A stretch of DNA of 64,000 nt from Chitinophaga pinensis (GCA_945862385.1 CAMAXV010000012.1:18672-82671); one strand, 5' to 3'. Shown: positions 8,734 to 16,155, counted from the stretch's first letter. Notes: a model not told the origin generated them from the sequence alone. Made by a program: numbers and translations.

Positions 8734-10041
8734 TTAATCAGGTTTGAGACATTCAGAATAGGTAGACAAACATCTTTTCCGCGCAAAATCATGGTTTACA
8801 ATAGGCGGAATGTATGCCAGCGTGTCGAATTCCGGGACCCATTTTTTGATGTAAATACCTTTTGAATCGAATTTCTGTGCCTGAAGAGAAGGATTGAAAA
8901 CTCTGAAATAGGGAGCAGCATCGCACCCTGAACCTGCAGCCCATTGCCAGCCGCCGTTATTGGCAGCGAGGTCAAAATCCAGTAACCTGGCTGCAAACCA
9001 GGCTTCACCCCACCTCCAGTCTATAAGTAAATGCTTGGTAAGAAAACTTGCCGTTATCATCCTGACACGGTTATGCATAAAACCAGTAGCCTTCAACTCT
9101 CTCATTCCTGCGTCAACAATAGGATAGCCAGTCTGACCGTTACACCATTTTTCAAAATCCGCCTCGTTATTGAGCCATTTTATCCTATCATAATCTTTTT
9201 TAAATGCCTCACCCTTTCCTACCTGCGGGAAATTATAGAGAATCATGTGATAAAAGTCTCTCCAAATCAATTCATTCAGGTATGTTTCATTCAAAATCTG
9301 AGCTTGGGCAGCCAACTTTCTAACACTTATCGTGCCAAATCTCAAATGAATTCCCAACCGAGATGTTCCGGTTATTGCAGGAAAATTTCTTTGTTCTGTA
9401 TAATTATTGATCAGCAAATCAGGAGTTTCTGCAGCAGGATAAATCCAATTAGTTCGCTGAAAACCCATTGATTCCAGACTCGGAATTGTTGCTGGTTCAT
9501 GCTGAAGAAACCCAAAAAAATGTTGTTCGGAAGGAAAAAAGTTTACGGGATTTGCTGCAATTCTAGCTTTCCATTTTCTGGAATAGGGTGTAAAAACGGT
9601 ATAGGGACTTCCATCATCCTTTACGACCTCCTTTTTCTCAAATATGACCTGGTCTTTGTAAGATTTAAAATCTATCCCAACACTTTTTAAAAAAACGGCA
9701 ATGCGATCATCCCTCTCTAGAGCGTAGGGCTCATAATCGTGGTTCGTATATACTGCTGCCACCCGATATTGCTGAGAGAGTTGCATAAAAGACGCTATAG
9801 GGTCTCCAAAAAAAACCTGTAATCCTGATCCTGTTTGCTTTAAAACGGTCTGAATCTCTTCAAGGGTTTGATGAATAAATTGTACCCTCAAATCTTTCGG
9901 AGCTTGAAGTTTTCCGAGAATATGTTTGTCAAAGATAAAAACAGGAAGAACAGGTTTACCTGAACTAAGTGCCTTGTATAAACCACAGTTGTCTGAAAGA
10001 CGGAGATCTCTCCTAAACCAAAAAACATTTACTTCAGGCAT
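8734..10041 (-). CDS. deoxyribodipyrimidine photolyase (class I cryptochrome/photolyase family)
   Basis: This is a blue-light flavoenzyme of about 435 residues that repairs UV-induced pyrimidine dimers. The N-terminal Rossmann antenna domain begins VNVFWFRRDLRLSDNCGL. The FAD-binding helical domain has TSRLGIHLRFGTISVR, WRDFYHMIL, RMITASFLTKHLLIDWRWGE and the diagnostic AANNGGWQWAAGSGCD, then YFRVFNP. The NGGWQW and SGCDAAPYFR blocks are those of class I CPD photolyases rather than plant-type signalling cryptochromes. In-frame ATGs also occur at 10047 and 10062; 10041 is preferred because family members start a few residues before the FWFRRDLR strand. No regulatory gene for light response is adjacent. 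The next upstream gene is an orphan response regulator 50 bp away, read the same way. Confidence 0.93.
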   Translation of the reverse strand: MPEVNVFWFRRDLRLSDNCGLYKALSSGKPVLPVFIFDKHILGKLQAPKDLRVQFIHQTLEEIQTVLKQTGSGLQVFFGDPIASFMQLSQQYRVAAVYTNHDYEPYALERDDRIAVFLKSVGIDFKSYKDQVIFEKKEVVKDDGSPYTVFTPYSRKWKARIAANPVNFFPSEQHFFGFLQHEPATIPSLESMGFQRTNWIYPAAETPDLLINNYTEQRNFPAITGTSRLGIHLRFGTISVRKLAAQAQILNETYLNELIWRDFYHMILYNFPQVGKGEAFKKDYDRIKWLNNEADFEKWCNGQTGYPIVDAGMRELKATGFMHNRVRMITASFLTKHLLIDWRWGEAWFAARLLDFDLAANNGGWQWAAGSGCDAAPYFRVFNPSLQAQKFDSKGIYIKKWVPEFDTLAYIPPIVNHDFARKRCLSTYSECLKPD

Positions 10042-10091
10042 ATTCATGCGTATAAAACACACATGAATTCATATTGTTGAACGAAAATAAA

Positions 10092-10754
10092 TTAAGCAGG
10101 CCTGCTTTCTATAATCCCGGATTTTACTGCATACATAACCAATCCGGCAAGAGACTTGGCTCCAGTTTTGACTTTAAGTTTATCCCGGATTGCTTCAACC
10201 GTTCTTGGACTCAAATCAACCAGATCAGCAATTTCCTTTGTACTTTTTTCTTCACAAATCATTCTCAGAATTGAAATCTCCTTATCTGTAAGTTTAGCAT
10301 CTGTAGGAAGCGATGCCTCAGCCTGCCGTTTGACACGCAAGCCATCTATTAAAGCTTTGTTAGTGAGCTGATTGAAGTAATACTCCTGTTCATGCACCGT
10401 TTTGATAGCCTGATAAATAATCTCCGAATCAGAATTCTTGGTGAGGTATGAATTTGCCCCTAATTCCATTAATTTGGAGATCATGGAGTGATCATTGTGC
10501 ATAGTAAGCATGATAACCTTAACATCAGGGTAGAGATTCTTTATCTCCGGTAATGTGGTTATCCCGTCCATGATTGGCATCTGAATATCAAGCAGGATAA
10601 CATCCGGACGAACATGCTTGAGCACTGATAACAACTGCATACCATTGTCAGCTTCCGCAATCATTTTGATGTCTTTGTGCATTGACATGGCAGTTTTAAC
10701 TCCTGCCCTGAAAAGAACATGATCGTCAGCGATGGCAACTTTTATCTGCTCCAT
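10092..10754 (-). CDS. orphan NarL-family response regulator
   Basis: This regulator has 220 residues. The receiver has the acidic pair in VAIADDHVLFRAG, phospho-acceptor Asp56 in ILLDIQMPIMDG and Lys in YLTKNSD. The LuxR helix-turn-helix is LTDKEISILRMICEEKSTKE with LSPRTVEAIRDKLKVKTGAK. No kinase is adjacent on the same strand. It is divergent from the first split-receptor kinase module, with its ATG about 240 bp from that module's promoter. It is strikingly like the other orphan regulator at 13135-13803 (shared MISK-ME-GAN-YLTK, YFN-L-NKA and a GLVMY C-terminus), which suggests duplication. It could be a second target of one of the nearby kinases; that is inference from position. Confidence 0.9.
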   Translation of the reverse strand: MEQIKVAIADDHVLFRAGVKTAMSMHKDIKMIAEADNGMQLLSVLKHVRPDVILLDIQMPIMDGITTLPEIKNLYPDVKVIMLTMHNDHSMISKLMELGANSYLTKNSDSEIIYQAIKTVHEQEYYFNQLTNKALIDGLRVKRQAEASLPTDAKLTDKEISILRMICEEKSTKEIADLVDLSPRTVEAIRDKLKVKTGAKSLAGLVMYAVKSGIIESRPA

Positions 10755-10991
10755 GAATTTAACAGTTGGTAAGGTTGGATATTGTAAATAATTGCAATGA
10801 TAGAATAATTACCTGTAAATCAACAACGTAATTACACCCTTTTACCAGGTTGCAGAAATTACGCAACAGACCCGAAATCTACAAAAGATTTGAAAAAAAA
10901 CATAATTATTTGATTTTCAATGCTTTACAAAATTCAATAAGCTTGACGACAAAGAATTGTTTTTTTCACCTAAAAAAATGTTTTTTTCACA

Positions 10992-11021
10992 TTGAGGTAA
11001 AACTGCAAAAGGATAAATTTG
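10992..11021 (+). promoter_or_regulatory. Bacteroidota promoter (TTG-19-TAAATTTG) for split-receptor module 1
   Basis: A TTG at 10992-10994 and an exact -7 box TAAATTTG at 11014-11021 are separated by 19 bp, the canonical spacing for the primary sigma factor of Bacteroidota. It lies 14 bp before a TTG codon at 11036 that opens the first membrane helix of the following gene, and this decides the start chosen there. Confidence 0.6.
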
Positions 11022-11035
11022 GGAAAAGTAGAAAA

Positions 11036-11698
11036 TTGAAAACGTTACTAATCATTTCATACATCCTTCATAAAGTTAATTTTTTCATTTCTTTCTACGT
11101 CTGCTATATATTAATTAAAGATTCAAAAAGCGTAAAAAAGATCCATTTATTTCTTCCAATGCTAGTTTTTTCATTTTTAGACAACCTTATAATTGTCATA
11201 ATTTTCGACATTTTAAGAAATGAAAAGTTGCAGGACAGTATATCAGAAATTTATCAGCCCCTGTATATAATTCTAGAAATAGTTACTGTATTTATCTTCT
11301 ATCAATTTGGAAAGTCTAGCAGAAACATAATAAAGGATCGAACTAACCTAATTCTGATTGTGGTATTACTCATTTTATTTGTCTTAGACTTAACTAAAAT
11401 TATAAGCTTCTATTTAATATTAGTAATTTTTGAATTTTTGATGATAAATACATTTGCAATAAAATTATTTTATTCAGAAATTGATAACCCTAATTTTTCA
11501 AGGCCAAAAAGTGATTCAATCATAAACAATGGTTTATTTGCGTTCATAAATTTTACAGTTCCATTTTACATAATTTCTGACAATGGTATTTTTTTTGAAG
11601 ATGAAATTAAATACACCGTTGCTTTTATTAATGAAATTGGCTACATGATTATCTTTTTATCATTAATCAAGTCAGTAAAATGGAAGACACTGAATTAA
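11036..11698 (+). CDS. seven-helix membrane protein of kinase module 1 (putative receptor)
   Basis: This gene of unknown function encodes about 220 residues made almost entirely of membrane helices. I count seven, with short Lys/Asn-rich loops and no kinase, PAS or enzymatic motif. The frame stays open back to 10850, but the extra residues are basic, odd in composition and upstream of a canonical promoter, so TTG 11036 is preferred. The stop overlaps the start of a one-helix histidine kinase (TAATG), so the protein is very likely its partner. It resembles the protein encoded just before the kinase at 15312: same size, same helix number, a shared Y..L(F/Y)..(I/L)E pattern in helix 3 and LFAF in helix 6. 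The inferred role is an input sensor or receptor held in a separate polypeptide. AT content is higher than in neighbouring genes. Confidence 0.7.
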   Translation: MKTLLIISYILHKVNFFISFYVCYILIKDSKSVKKIHLFLPMLVFSFLDNLIIVIIFDILRNEKLQDSISEIYQPLYIILEIVTVFIFYQFGKSSRNIIKDRTNLILIVVLLILFVLDLTKIISFYLILVIFEFLMINTFAIKLFYSEIDNPNFSRPKSDSIINNGLFAFINFTVPFYIISDNGIFFEDEIKYTVAFINEIGYMIIFLSLIKSVKWKTLN

Positions 11699-12516
11699 TG
11701 AAAGTATTCATTATTATCATTTCATCTACAATAATTCTGGGTTCTACGTTAATAGTAGTTAATCTTACTTTACTATTTAAAAAACGTATTATAGCAGCCA
11801 AAATAGAATTAGAAACTATAAAACTCAACCACGAAAAAGCATTACTTGCAACTCAACTGGAAATTCAGGAAGAAACATTTTTGAAAATATCGAGAGAAAT
11901 ACATGACAACATCAGCCTTGGACTTACCCTGGCGAAACTTCAATTGAATACGTTTCTGGATAAAAAGGATAACACAGAAATAAACTTGTATTCTACAATC
12001 GACCTGATTTCAAAATCACTGGTTGAGATGAATGACTTATCCAAATCACTTGATGGCGAACAAATGCTCATGTTCGGTCTCAATGAGGCCATTGAATCAG
12101 AAGTTGGGGTCATAGCCAGCACAGGCATTTATTCGATAGAATATGAATTGACCGGTGAAATTGTCTTTCTGAATCCTGATATAGAACTGATCTTACTCAG
12201 GATCATTCAGGAATCCTTAAACAATATACTCAAGCACGCAAGGGCCAGAACCATAGTGGTAGAATTGATTTTTGAGGAAGAATTGCTCCGGATGAAAATA
12301 TCAGATGATGGCAGAGGGTTTGATCTTGAAGCAACTAAGGCGAGAAGAGGACTCCGGCGAATGGCTGGATTGAAAAATCTTGAAGACCGGGTTAAGTCAA
12401 TTGCCGGAGAACTGGACATGTTCTCCATGCATGGTGTAGGTACAACAATCAACATAAAACTTCCAATCAATGAACGAACTAAACGAAAAGTCCCTGATCA
12501 GGGTGGCCATAGCTGA
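11698..12516 (+). CDS. HisKA_3 sensor histidine kinase of module 1
   Basis: This small NarX/DesK-class kinase has about 272 residues. One N-terminal membrane helix (VFIIIISSTIILGSTLIVV) is followed by a coiled region and the dimerisation helix with phospho-His in ISREIHDNISLG, then the ATPase domain with an intact N box (RIIQESLNNILKHA), DDGRG and a C-terminal GVGTTINIKLP. It has no extracellular or PAS sensor domain of its own, so input must come from elsewhere, probably the seven-helix protein before it. The ATG at 11698 overlaps that gene's TAA by one base; another ATG at 11680 would add six residues. Its 3' end overlaps the next regulator gene by 47 nt, so the three genes form one tightly coupled operon. 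Confidence 0.9.
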   Translation: MKVFIIIISSTIILGSTLIVVNLTLLFKKRIIAAKIELETIKLNHEKALLATQLEIQEETFLKISREIHDNISLGLTLAKLQLNTFLDKKDNTEINLYSTIDLISKSLVEMNDLSKSLDGEQMLMFGLNEAIESEVGVIASTGIYSIEYELTGEIVFLNPDIELILLRIIQESLNNILKHARARTIVVELIFEEELLRMKISDDGRGFDLEATKARRGLRRMAGLKNLEDRVKSIAGELDMFSMHGVGTTINIKLPINERTKRKVPDQGGHS

Positions 12517-13138
12517 CGACCATGTGCTGCTAAGAAATGCACTTGCTGGGTTGATTAACAATTCCGGACACTGCAAAGTAATTTATGAAGTCAGTAATGG
12601 AAAAGAATTGCTACAAAAAATCGTTGATGATAATATTCCAGATATCATTATATTGGATTTAAATATGCCGGAAATGGACGGGTATCTGACATCTGTCTAT
12701 CTCCAGGAACACCACCCTGAGATCAAAATTCTAATGCTCACCATGTACGACTCGGAACTTATTCTGATAAGACTCTTAAAGGCTGGTGTCAGAGGATTTA
12801 TGAAGAAAGATGTACATCCTGCTGAAATGATATATGCCATTCAGTCTGTGCATGAAAATGGATTTTATTATTCTGCACATACAAGCAGTAAACTGGCCGG
12901 CTTATTCCGGGATAATGACAACAATCCAACCCTTAATAAGATCATGATGTCTGAAACAGAAATTGAGTTTCTGAAACTTTGCTGCACAGAAATGACATAC
13001 AAAGAAATTGCATCTGAGATGAAAATAAATCCGAGGGCAATAGATGGTATAAGGGATACCTTGTTTACGCGATTAGATATCAAAAGCAGGGTTGGTTTGG
13101 CCATGTATGCTATAAAACATGGAGTTACTACTGTTTAA
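12470..13138 (+). CDS. NarL-family response regulator of module 1
   Basis: This regulator has 222 residues with receiver signatures VAIADDHVLLRNA, phospho-acceptor Asp63 in IILDLNMPEMDG and a Lys pair in FMKKDVHPAEM, followed by a LuxR-type helix-turn-helix (MSETEIEFLKLCCTEMTYKE with INPRAIDGIRDTLFTRL). It starts inside the kinase gene, a 47-nt overlap in another frame. The start is credible because no later ATG precedes the first beta strand. It is the obvious partner of the kinase at 11698. The recognition helix (NPRAIDGIRD) departs from the usual SPRTVE wording, so its DNA target may differ from those of the other regulators here. It converges with the next gene by a 4-bp overlap. Confidence 0.9.
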   Translation: MNELNEKSLIRVAIADDHVLLRNALAGLINNSGHCKVIYEVSNGKELLQKIVDDNIPDIIILDLNMPEMDGYLTSVYLQEHHPEIKILMLTMYDSELILIRLLKAGVRGFMKKDVHPAEMIYAIQSVHENGFYYSAHTSSKLAGLFRDNDNNPTLNKIMMSETEIEFLKLCCTEMTYKEIASEMKINPRAIDGIRDTLFTRLDIKSRVGLAMYAIKHGVTTV

Positions 13139-13803
13139 TCAATCAGCTTATTCCGCATGCCATACATTACCAATCCAGCTATGGTTTTTGCACCAACCTT
13201 GGTTTTCATATTTTGCCTGATGGTTTCAATGGTCCGGGGAGACAGAAAGACCTCCCTGGATATCTCTTCAGTAGTTTTATCCTGAGCAATGAGTTTTAAA
13301 ATGCTGATTTCCTTTTCATTAAACTTTACTGGATTGGGATAAAACTGCCTGGTTGTTTTCTTTTGTTGCAATTTCATTAAAACAGCCTTGTTCAGCAGGT
13401 CATTAAAATAGAAATCGTCGTTCATACAGGTCAGGATGGCATTGTATATTTCCTCCGGATCTGTGGTTTTGGTCAGGTAAGCATTGGCCCCCATTTCCAT
13501 CATTTTGGAAATCATTTCCTGATCGTCATACATGGTTAAAACAATAATCCTGACTTCTTCATATTCTTTGCGCAGTAAAGAAATAGCATTGATTCCATCC
13601 ATTTCAGGCATACGGATATCCATGAGTAAAACATCCGGCAGCTTGATTTTCATTTTATGGATAAGGTCTTTGCCATCTTCTGCTTCCCAGATTATTTTAA
13701 GGTATTCCTTTCCGGATAAGGCCATTTTAATCCCATCCCGGAAAATTTTATGGTCATCCGCGATTGCCACCTTTATCATTTCTATTGCCGCCATATTGGT
13801 CAA
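13135..13803 (-). CDS. orphan NarL-family response regulator
   Basis: This regulator has 222 residues: receiver with VAIADDHKIFRDG, phospho-acceptor Asp62 in LLMDIRMPEMDG and Lys in YLTKTTD; LuxR helix-turn-helix with FNEKEISILKLIAQDKTTEE and LSPRTIETIRQNMKTKVGAK. An internal ATG nine residues in (MIKVAIADD) matches the usual family start and could be used instead. There is no adjacent kinase on its strand; it lies between the two split-receptor modules, convergent with the first. It is closely related to the orphan regulator at 10092-10754. Upstream of it lies the 437-bp gene-free stretch with the CGTA-NN-TTTACG repeats, which might be a target of it or of its relatives. Confidence 0.9.
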   Translation of the reverse strand: MTNMAAIEMIKVAIADDHKIFRDGIKMALSGKEYLKIIWEAEDGKDLIHKMKIKLPDVLLMDIRMPEMDGINAISLLRKEYEEVRIIVLTMYDDQEMISKMMEMGANAYLTKTTDPEEIYNAILTCMNDDFYFNDLLNKAVLMKLQQKKTTRQFYPNPVKFNEKEISILKLIAQDKTTEEISREVFLSPRTIETIRQNMKTKVGAKTIAGLVMYGMRNKLID

Positions 13804-14031
13804 AATTTTATAAGCTTATCAGTTTTCAGTTGAAATGACAGACCTTTTCAATAACACTAAACGTCAGAAATCAACATTTATGCTGAATTAATTCACAAAA
13901 AAGCTCAAAACCAGTCATAAATTTCAATCTTTTCTGCGAAAACTCAACCAAGTCCCTGTTTATTGCCCTTTTTTAAACGCATCTGAATGTTTTTTTCTGG
14001 AAAACAATGGGAAAAACACGAAAATGGGTAC

Positions 14032-14074
14032 CGTAAATTTACGCAAACCATATCGTACTTTTACCCTATATTTG
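14032..14074 (+). promoter_or_regulatory. probable activator-dependent promoter: two CGTA-NN-TTTAC sites and a -7 box
   Basis: A perfect 12-bp palindrome CGTAAATTTACG (14032-14043) and a close copy CGTACTTTTACC (14054-14065) have starts 22 bp apart, two helical turns. They end directly before an exact -7 box TATATTTG (14067-14074). No -33 TTG is present; the repeats occupy that position, as expected for a promoter that needs an activator. A third copy lies at 14152. The likely downstream gene is the one at 14241. Confidence 0.5.
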
Positions 14075-14140
14075 TATGACAGATTTCACTATAAGTGAAC
14101 ACAATGTAATGAAAATCAAATTATTATAAATTAATACCAA

Positions 14141-14181
14141 TATGACAATATCGTATTTTTACGAACCCCCTCTTTGTCATA
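14141..14181 (+). repeat. nested inverted repeat containing the third CGTA-NN-TTTACG site
   Basis: Outer arms TATGACAA (14141-14148) and TTGTCATA (14174-14181) are perfect inverted copies. Inside them TCGTA (14151-14155) and TACGA (14160-14164) pair again, and 14152-14163 is CGTATTTTTACG, the third copy of the repeat. It lies 60-100 bp before the ATG at 14241, in the presumed leader or as an operator. The rest of the gene-free stretch 13804-14240 shows no coding potential or RNA gene that I recognise. Confidence 0.45.
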
Positions 14182-14240
14182 CCGACCAAAAAAACCATTT
14201 TTACAGGGCTTATCAATAAGTTATCCACAAAACCAATCCT

Positions 14241-14603
14241 ATGCTGAAAAGTAAAATTGACATTAAAGAAAAAGTGCTGCTCGATGAAACAGTAGGTGAA
14301 GACATTGGATATGACCTCGGCGTAAGTATGGTTAAAGCATTTTACGACCAGACAGGAGAGGGAAATTCCCAGTTTGTTGGCAAAAACATACTGAATAAGC
14401 TCCTTGAACAACCCGGATGTATAGGTATCAGAATTTACAATGCAATCAATGAAAAGGAGGAAAAGACCTTTGTATTAATAGGACTTGACAAAGACAATAA
14501 CCCCTTGGTTAAAACATCTATTGTAACACCTGAAGGGTTATTAGATACCAAACAAGGGATTGTTGCTGATAGAATGAGAGTTGAAAACGGTTGGTTTGAT
14601 TAA
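14241..14603 (+). CDS. conserved-looking hypothetical protein
   Basis: I do not recognise this protein of 120 residues. It is soluble, mixed alpha/beta in character and acidic, with no signal peptide, membrane helix or metal-binding cluster. Features to note are the early EDIGYDLGVSMVKAFYDQTG segment, GCIGIRIYNAINEKEEKT, and a C-terminal LDTKQGIVADRMRVENGWFD. It starts 13 bp after a TTATCCACA sequence and follows the richly structured 437-bp intergenic region. A -7 box 28 bp after its stop appears to start the next operon separately. Being between an orphan regulator and the second split-receptor module, it may be a target or helper of that signalling system, but nothing in its sequence shows this. 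Confidence 0.7.
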   Translation: MLKSKIDIKEKVLLDETVGEDIGYDLGVSMVKAFYDQTGEGNSQFVGKNILNKLLEQPGCIGIRIYNAINEKEEKTFVLIGLDKDNNPLVKTSIVTPEGLLDTKQGIVADRMRVENGWFD

Positions 14604-14630
14604 AAACTTCCATCTATGATTTTTACAACA

Positions 14631-14638
14631 TATATTTG
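14631..14638 (+). promoter_or_regulatory. -7 promoter box (TATATTTG) for split-receptor module 2
   Basis: This exact TAnnTTTG match lies just before the point where the frame of the seven-helix protein opens (stop codon at 14640-14642). Transcription from here would start close to 14643, so the transcript would have little or no leader. No -33 TTG is found at the right distance. Confidence 0.4.
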
Positions 14639-14699
14639 TTAAGTAAAACTTAACATCATTCTCCCTTATTTACTATTATTATCTCTTGCAATTTTAATT

Positions 14700-15311
14700 G
14701 TGCCCCTAATTTTGCTTTTATTTCAAAGAAATAAAACAATTCTGGTAGGTGTACTTTTTTTTTATTGTTCATACTCAATCCTCTCTGATCTTTTTATTAA
14801 TAAGTTGAGTTTAAAATTCTTTGAATCAGAATTTTATGCCTACAGGTTGTTTACAGTAATTGAATTTTTATGTTTTTCTTTCATCATTTACAAGTCCCTC
14901 AGTTCAATTAGATTAAGAAAAATTTTAATTTTTTCATCTTTATTTTTCTTTCTCTCCATAATTATTGATTTGCTGACCAATTCAATTGAAAATTTTGATT
15001 CCCTACCAACTGGGGTTGAGTCGATTTTAATCTTATTCTATTGTATATTAACCCTTTATGAACAAATATCAACAGGGAAACCTTTATATTCATTCCCTGT
15101 TTTATTTGCCTTCAGTCTTATATTATTCTTTGCTGGAACATTCTTTCTTTTCATTATGTCACAAAATAATTTTGAAAACGAAGAATTTTCCAACCTCTAT
15201 GATTATATTGTAGCCATTTCCAAAATCCTGATGACATTACTGATGAGTGTTGGCATATTAGCCAGCAGAAAAACTGAAACTCAAAACAACAGGACTTTTC
15301 AAAAAACTTAA
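14700..15311 (+). CDS. seven-helix membrane protein of kinase module 2 (putative receptor)
   Basis: The product has unknown function and at least 203 residues, nearly all membrane helices separated by short loops. The GTG at 14700 is the only conventional start, but in-frame codons from about 14655 encode a hydrophobic run that completes a first helix (IILPYLLLLSLAILIV), giving seven helices. A start at ATC/ATT 14655-14660 is therefore possible. The stop (TAA) abuts the ATG of a one-helix histidine kinase. It is similar to the protein at 11036-11698 in size, helix count and short patterns (Y..LF..IE in helix 3, LFAF in helix 6, Y.VA near helix 7). It has no known domain; I infer a separate sensor subunit for the kinase. 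Confidence 0.7.
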   Translation: MPLILLLFQRNKTILVGVLFFYCSYSILSDLFINKLSLKFFESEFYAYRLFTVIEFLCFSFIIYKSLSSIRLRKILIFSSLFFFLSIIIDLLTNSIENFDSLPTGVESILILFYCILTLYEQISTGKPLYSFPVLFAFSLILFFAGTFFLFIMSQNNFENEEFSNLYDYIVAISKILMTLLMSVGILASRKTETQNNRTFQKT

Positions 15312-16142
15312 ATGCACCCGTTAATAATTTTCGCTGCGTCCAATGTATCGTACGTGCTCCTATTGGGAACATTAGGAATGCTCGTATTGGCTGTTGGCCT
15401 GGTTGCTTTCATCGTTTTCCATCAACGGAAAGTGATTAAATACCAGCAGCAGCTTCAGGTAATGGAGGAGCAGCAGCAACAGATTCTGCTCAATGCTTCC
15501 ATACGCTGGCAGGAAGAAGAAAGACAGCGCATTGCTGCTGATCTGCATGATGATGCTGGTCCCCTCCTGGCTACTGCCCGACTTTACCTGAACGACAACC
15601 TTGTTCATCAGGATATTTCAACCCAACTGCAAAGCATTAACAATGCCAAAAACATCATTGATGATACCATTCAACTGATTAGAAATATCTCTCACAGCCT
15701 TATGCCCCCTACCCTGAAAAACTTCGGACTTGAGTCAGCTGTGAACGACTTATTTCAGAAGATAAGTGGTTCTGGTGCCATCAATGCCAATTGCCGCTTT
15801 CATGACTACCGTGAGCGACTTCAACCTCAGAAAGAATTACTGCTATTCAGGGTTACTCAAGAACTTGTAAACAATGTACTGAAACATAGCAATGCCAGTT
15901 TCATTCACATCACCCAAAATATCAATGAAGGAAATTTTTATATCCGCTTCCACCATGATGGAAAAGGAATAAATCAGGAAGATTTTGAAAAAATGAATAA
16001 AAGTTCAATCGGACTTGGATTAAAGAATATCCAAAGCAGGATAAAAGTTCTGGATGGACAAATCAAGTTTGAAAAGGATAATTCACAAACTTTCTTTAAA
16101 GTAACGATAGAAATCCCTCTTCAGAAGGCTGCAAATGCCTGA
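15312..16142 (+). CDS. HisKA_3 sensor histidine kinase of module 2
   Basis: This kinase of 276 residues has one membrane helix at about 14-37, a Gln-rich coiled stretch (45-60) and the dimerisation helix with phospho-His79 (IAADLHDDAGPLLA). The ATPase domain has an intact N box (RVTQELVNNVLKHS) and lid (SSIGLGLKNIQSRI). The G1 box reads HHDGKG: the first Asp of DxGxG, which contacts adenine in GHKL ATPases, is His. It may bind ATP weakly or use a different contact. There is no sensor domain of its own. The ATG follows the TAA of the seven-helix gene with no gap, and the regulator starts 40 bp downstream. Confidence 0.9.
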   Translation: MHPLIIFAASNVSYVLLLGTLGMLVLAVGLVAFIVFHQRKVIKYQQQLQVMEEQQQQILLNASIRWQEEERQRIAADLHDDAGPLLATARLYLNDNLVHQDISTQLQSINNAKNIIDDTIQLIRNISHSLMPPTLKNFGLESAVNDLFQKISGSGAINANCRFHDYRERLQPQKELLLFRVTQELVNNVLKHSNASFIHITQNINEGNFYIRFHHDGKGINQEDFEKMNKSSIGLGLKNIQSRIKVLDGQIKFEKDNSQTFFKVTIEIPLQKAANA

Positions 16143-16147
16143 TAGTG

Positions 16148-16155
16148 TATATTTG
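16148..16155 (+). promoter_or_regulatory. -7 promoter box (TATATTTG) before the module 2 regulator
   Basis: This exact TAnnTTTG match sits in the 40-bp gap between the kinase and the regulator, 27 bp before its ATG. It could give the regulator extra, kinase-independent expression. No clear -33 element is visible. Confidence 0.35.

Noticed and set aside
9031..9471. 146-codon open frame on the plus strand inside the photolyase gene
   Set aside because: It is antisense to highly conserved photolyase coding sequence, has no family signature and shows shadow-like composition.
10828..10835. GTAATTAC palindrome upstream of module 1
   Set aside because: Eight bases are easily found by chance in AT-rich DNA, and it matches the CGTA-NN-TTTACG repeat only in part.
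10960..11000. T- and A-runs before module 1 as a possible insertion scar
   Set aside because: No inverted repeats, target duplication or transposase fragment; just AT-rich promoter DNA.
10850..11035. Upstream 62 codons of the first seven-helix protein
   Set aside because: They contain a canonical promoter, are basic and of odd composition, and the start is another TTG; treated as non-coding.
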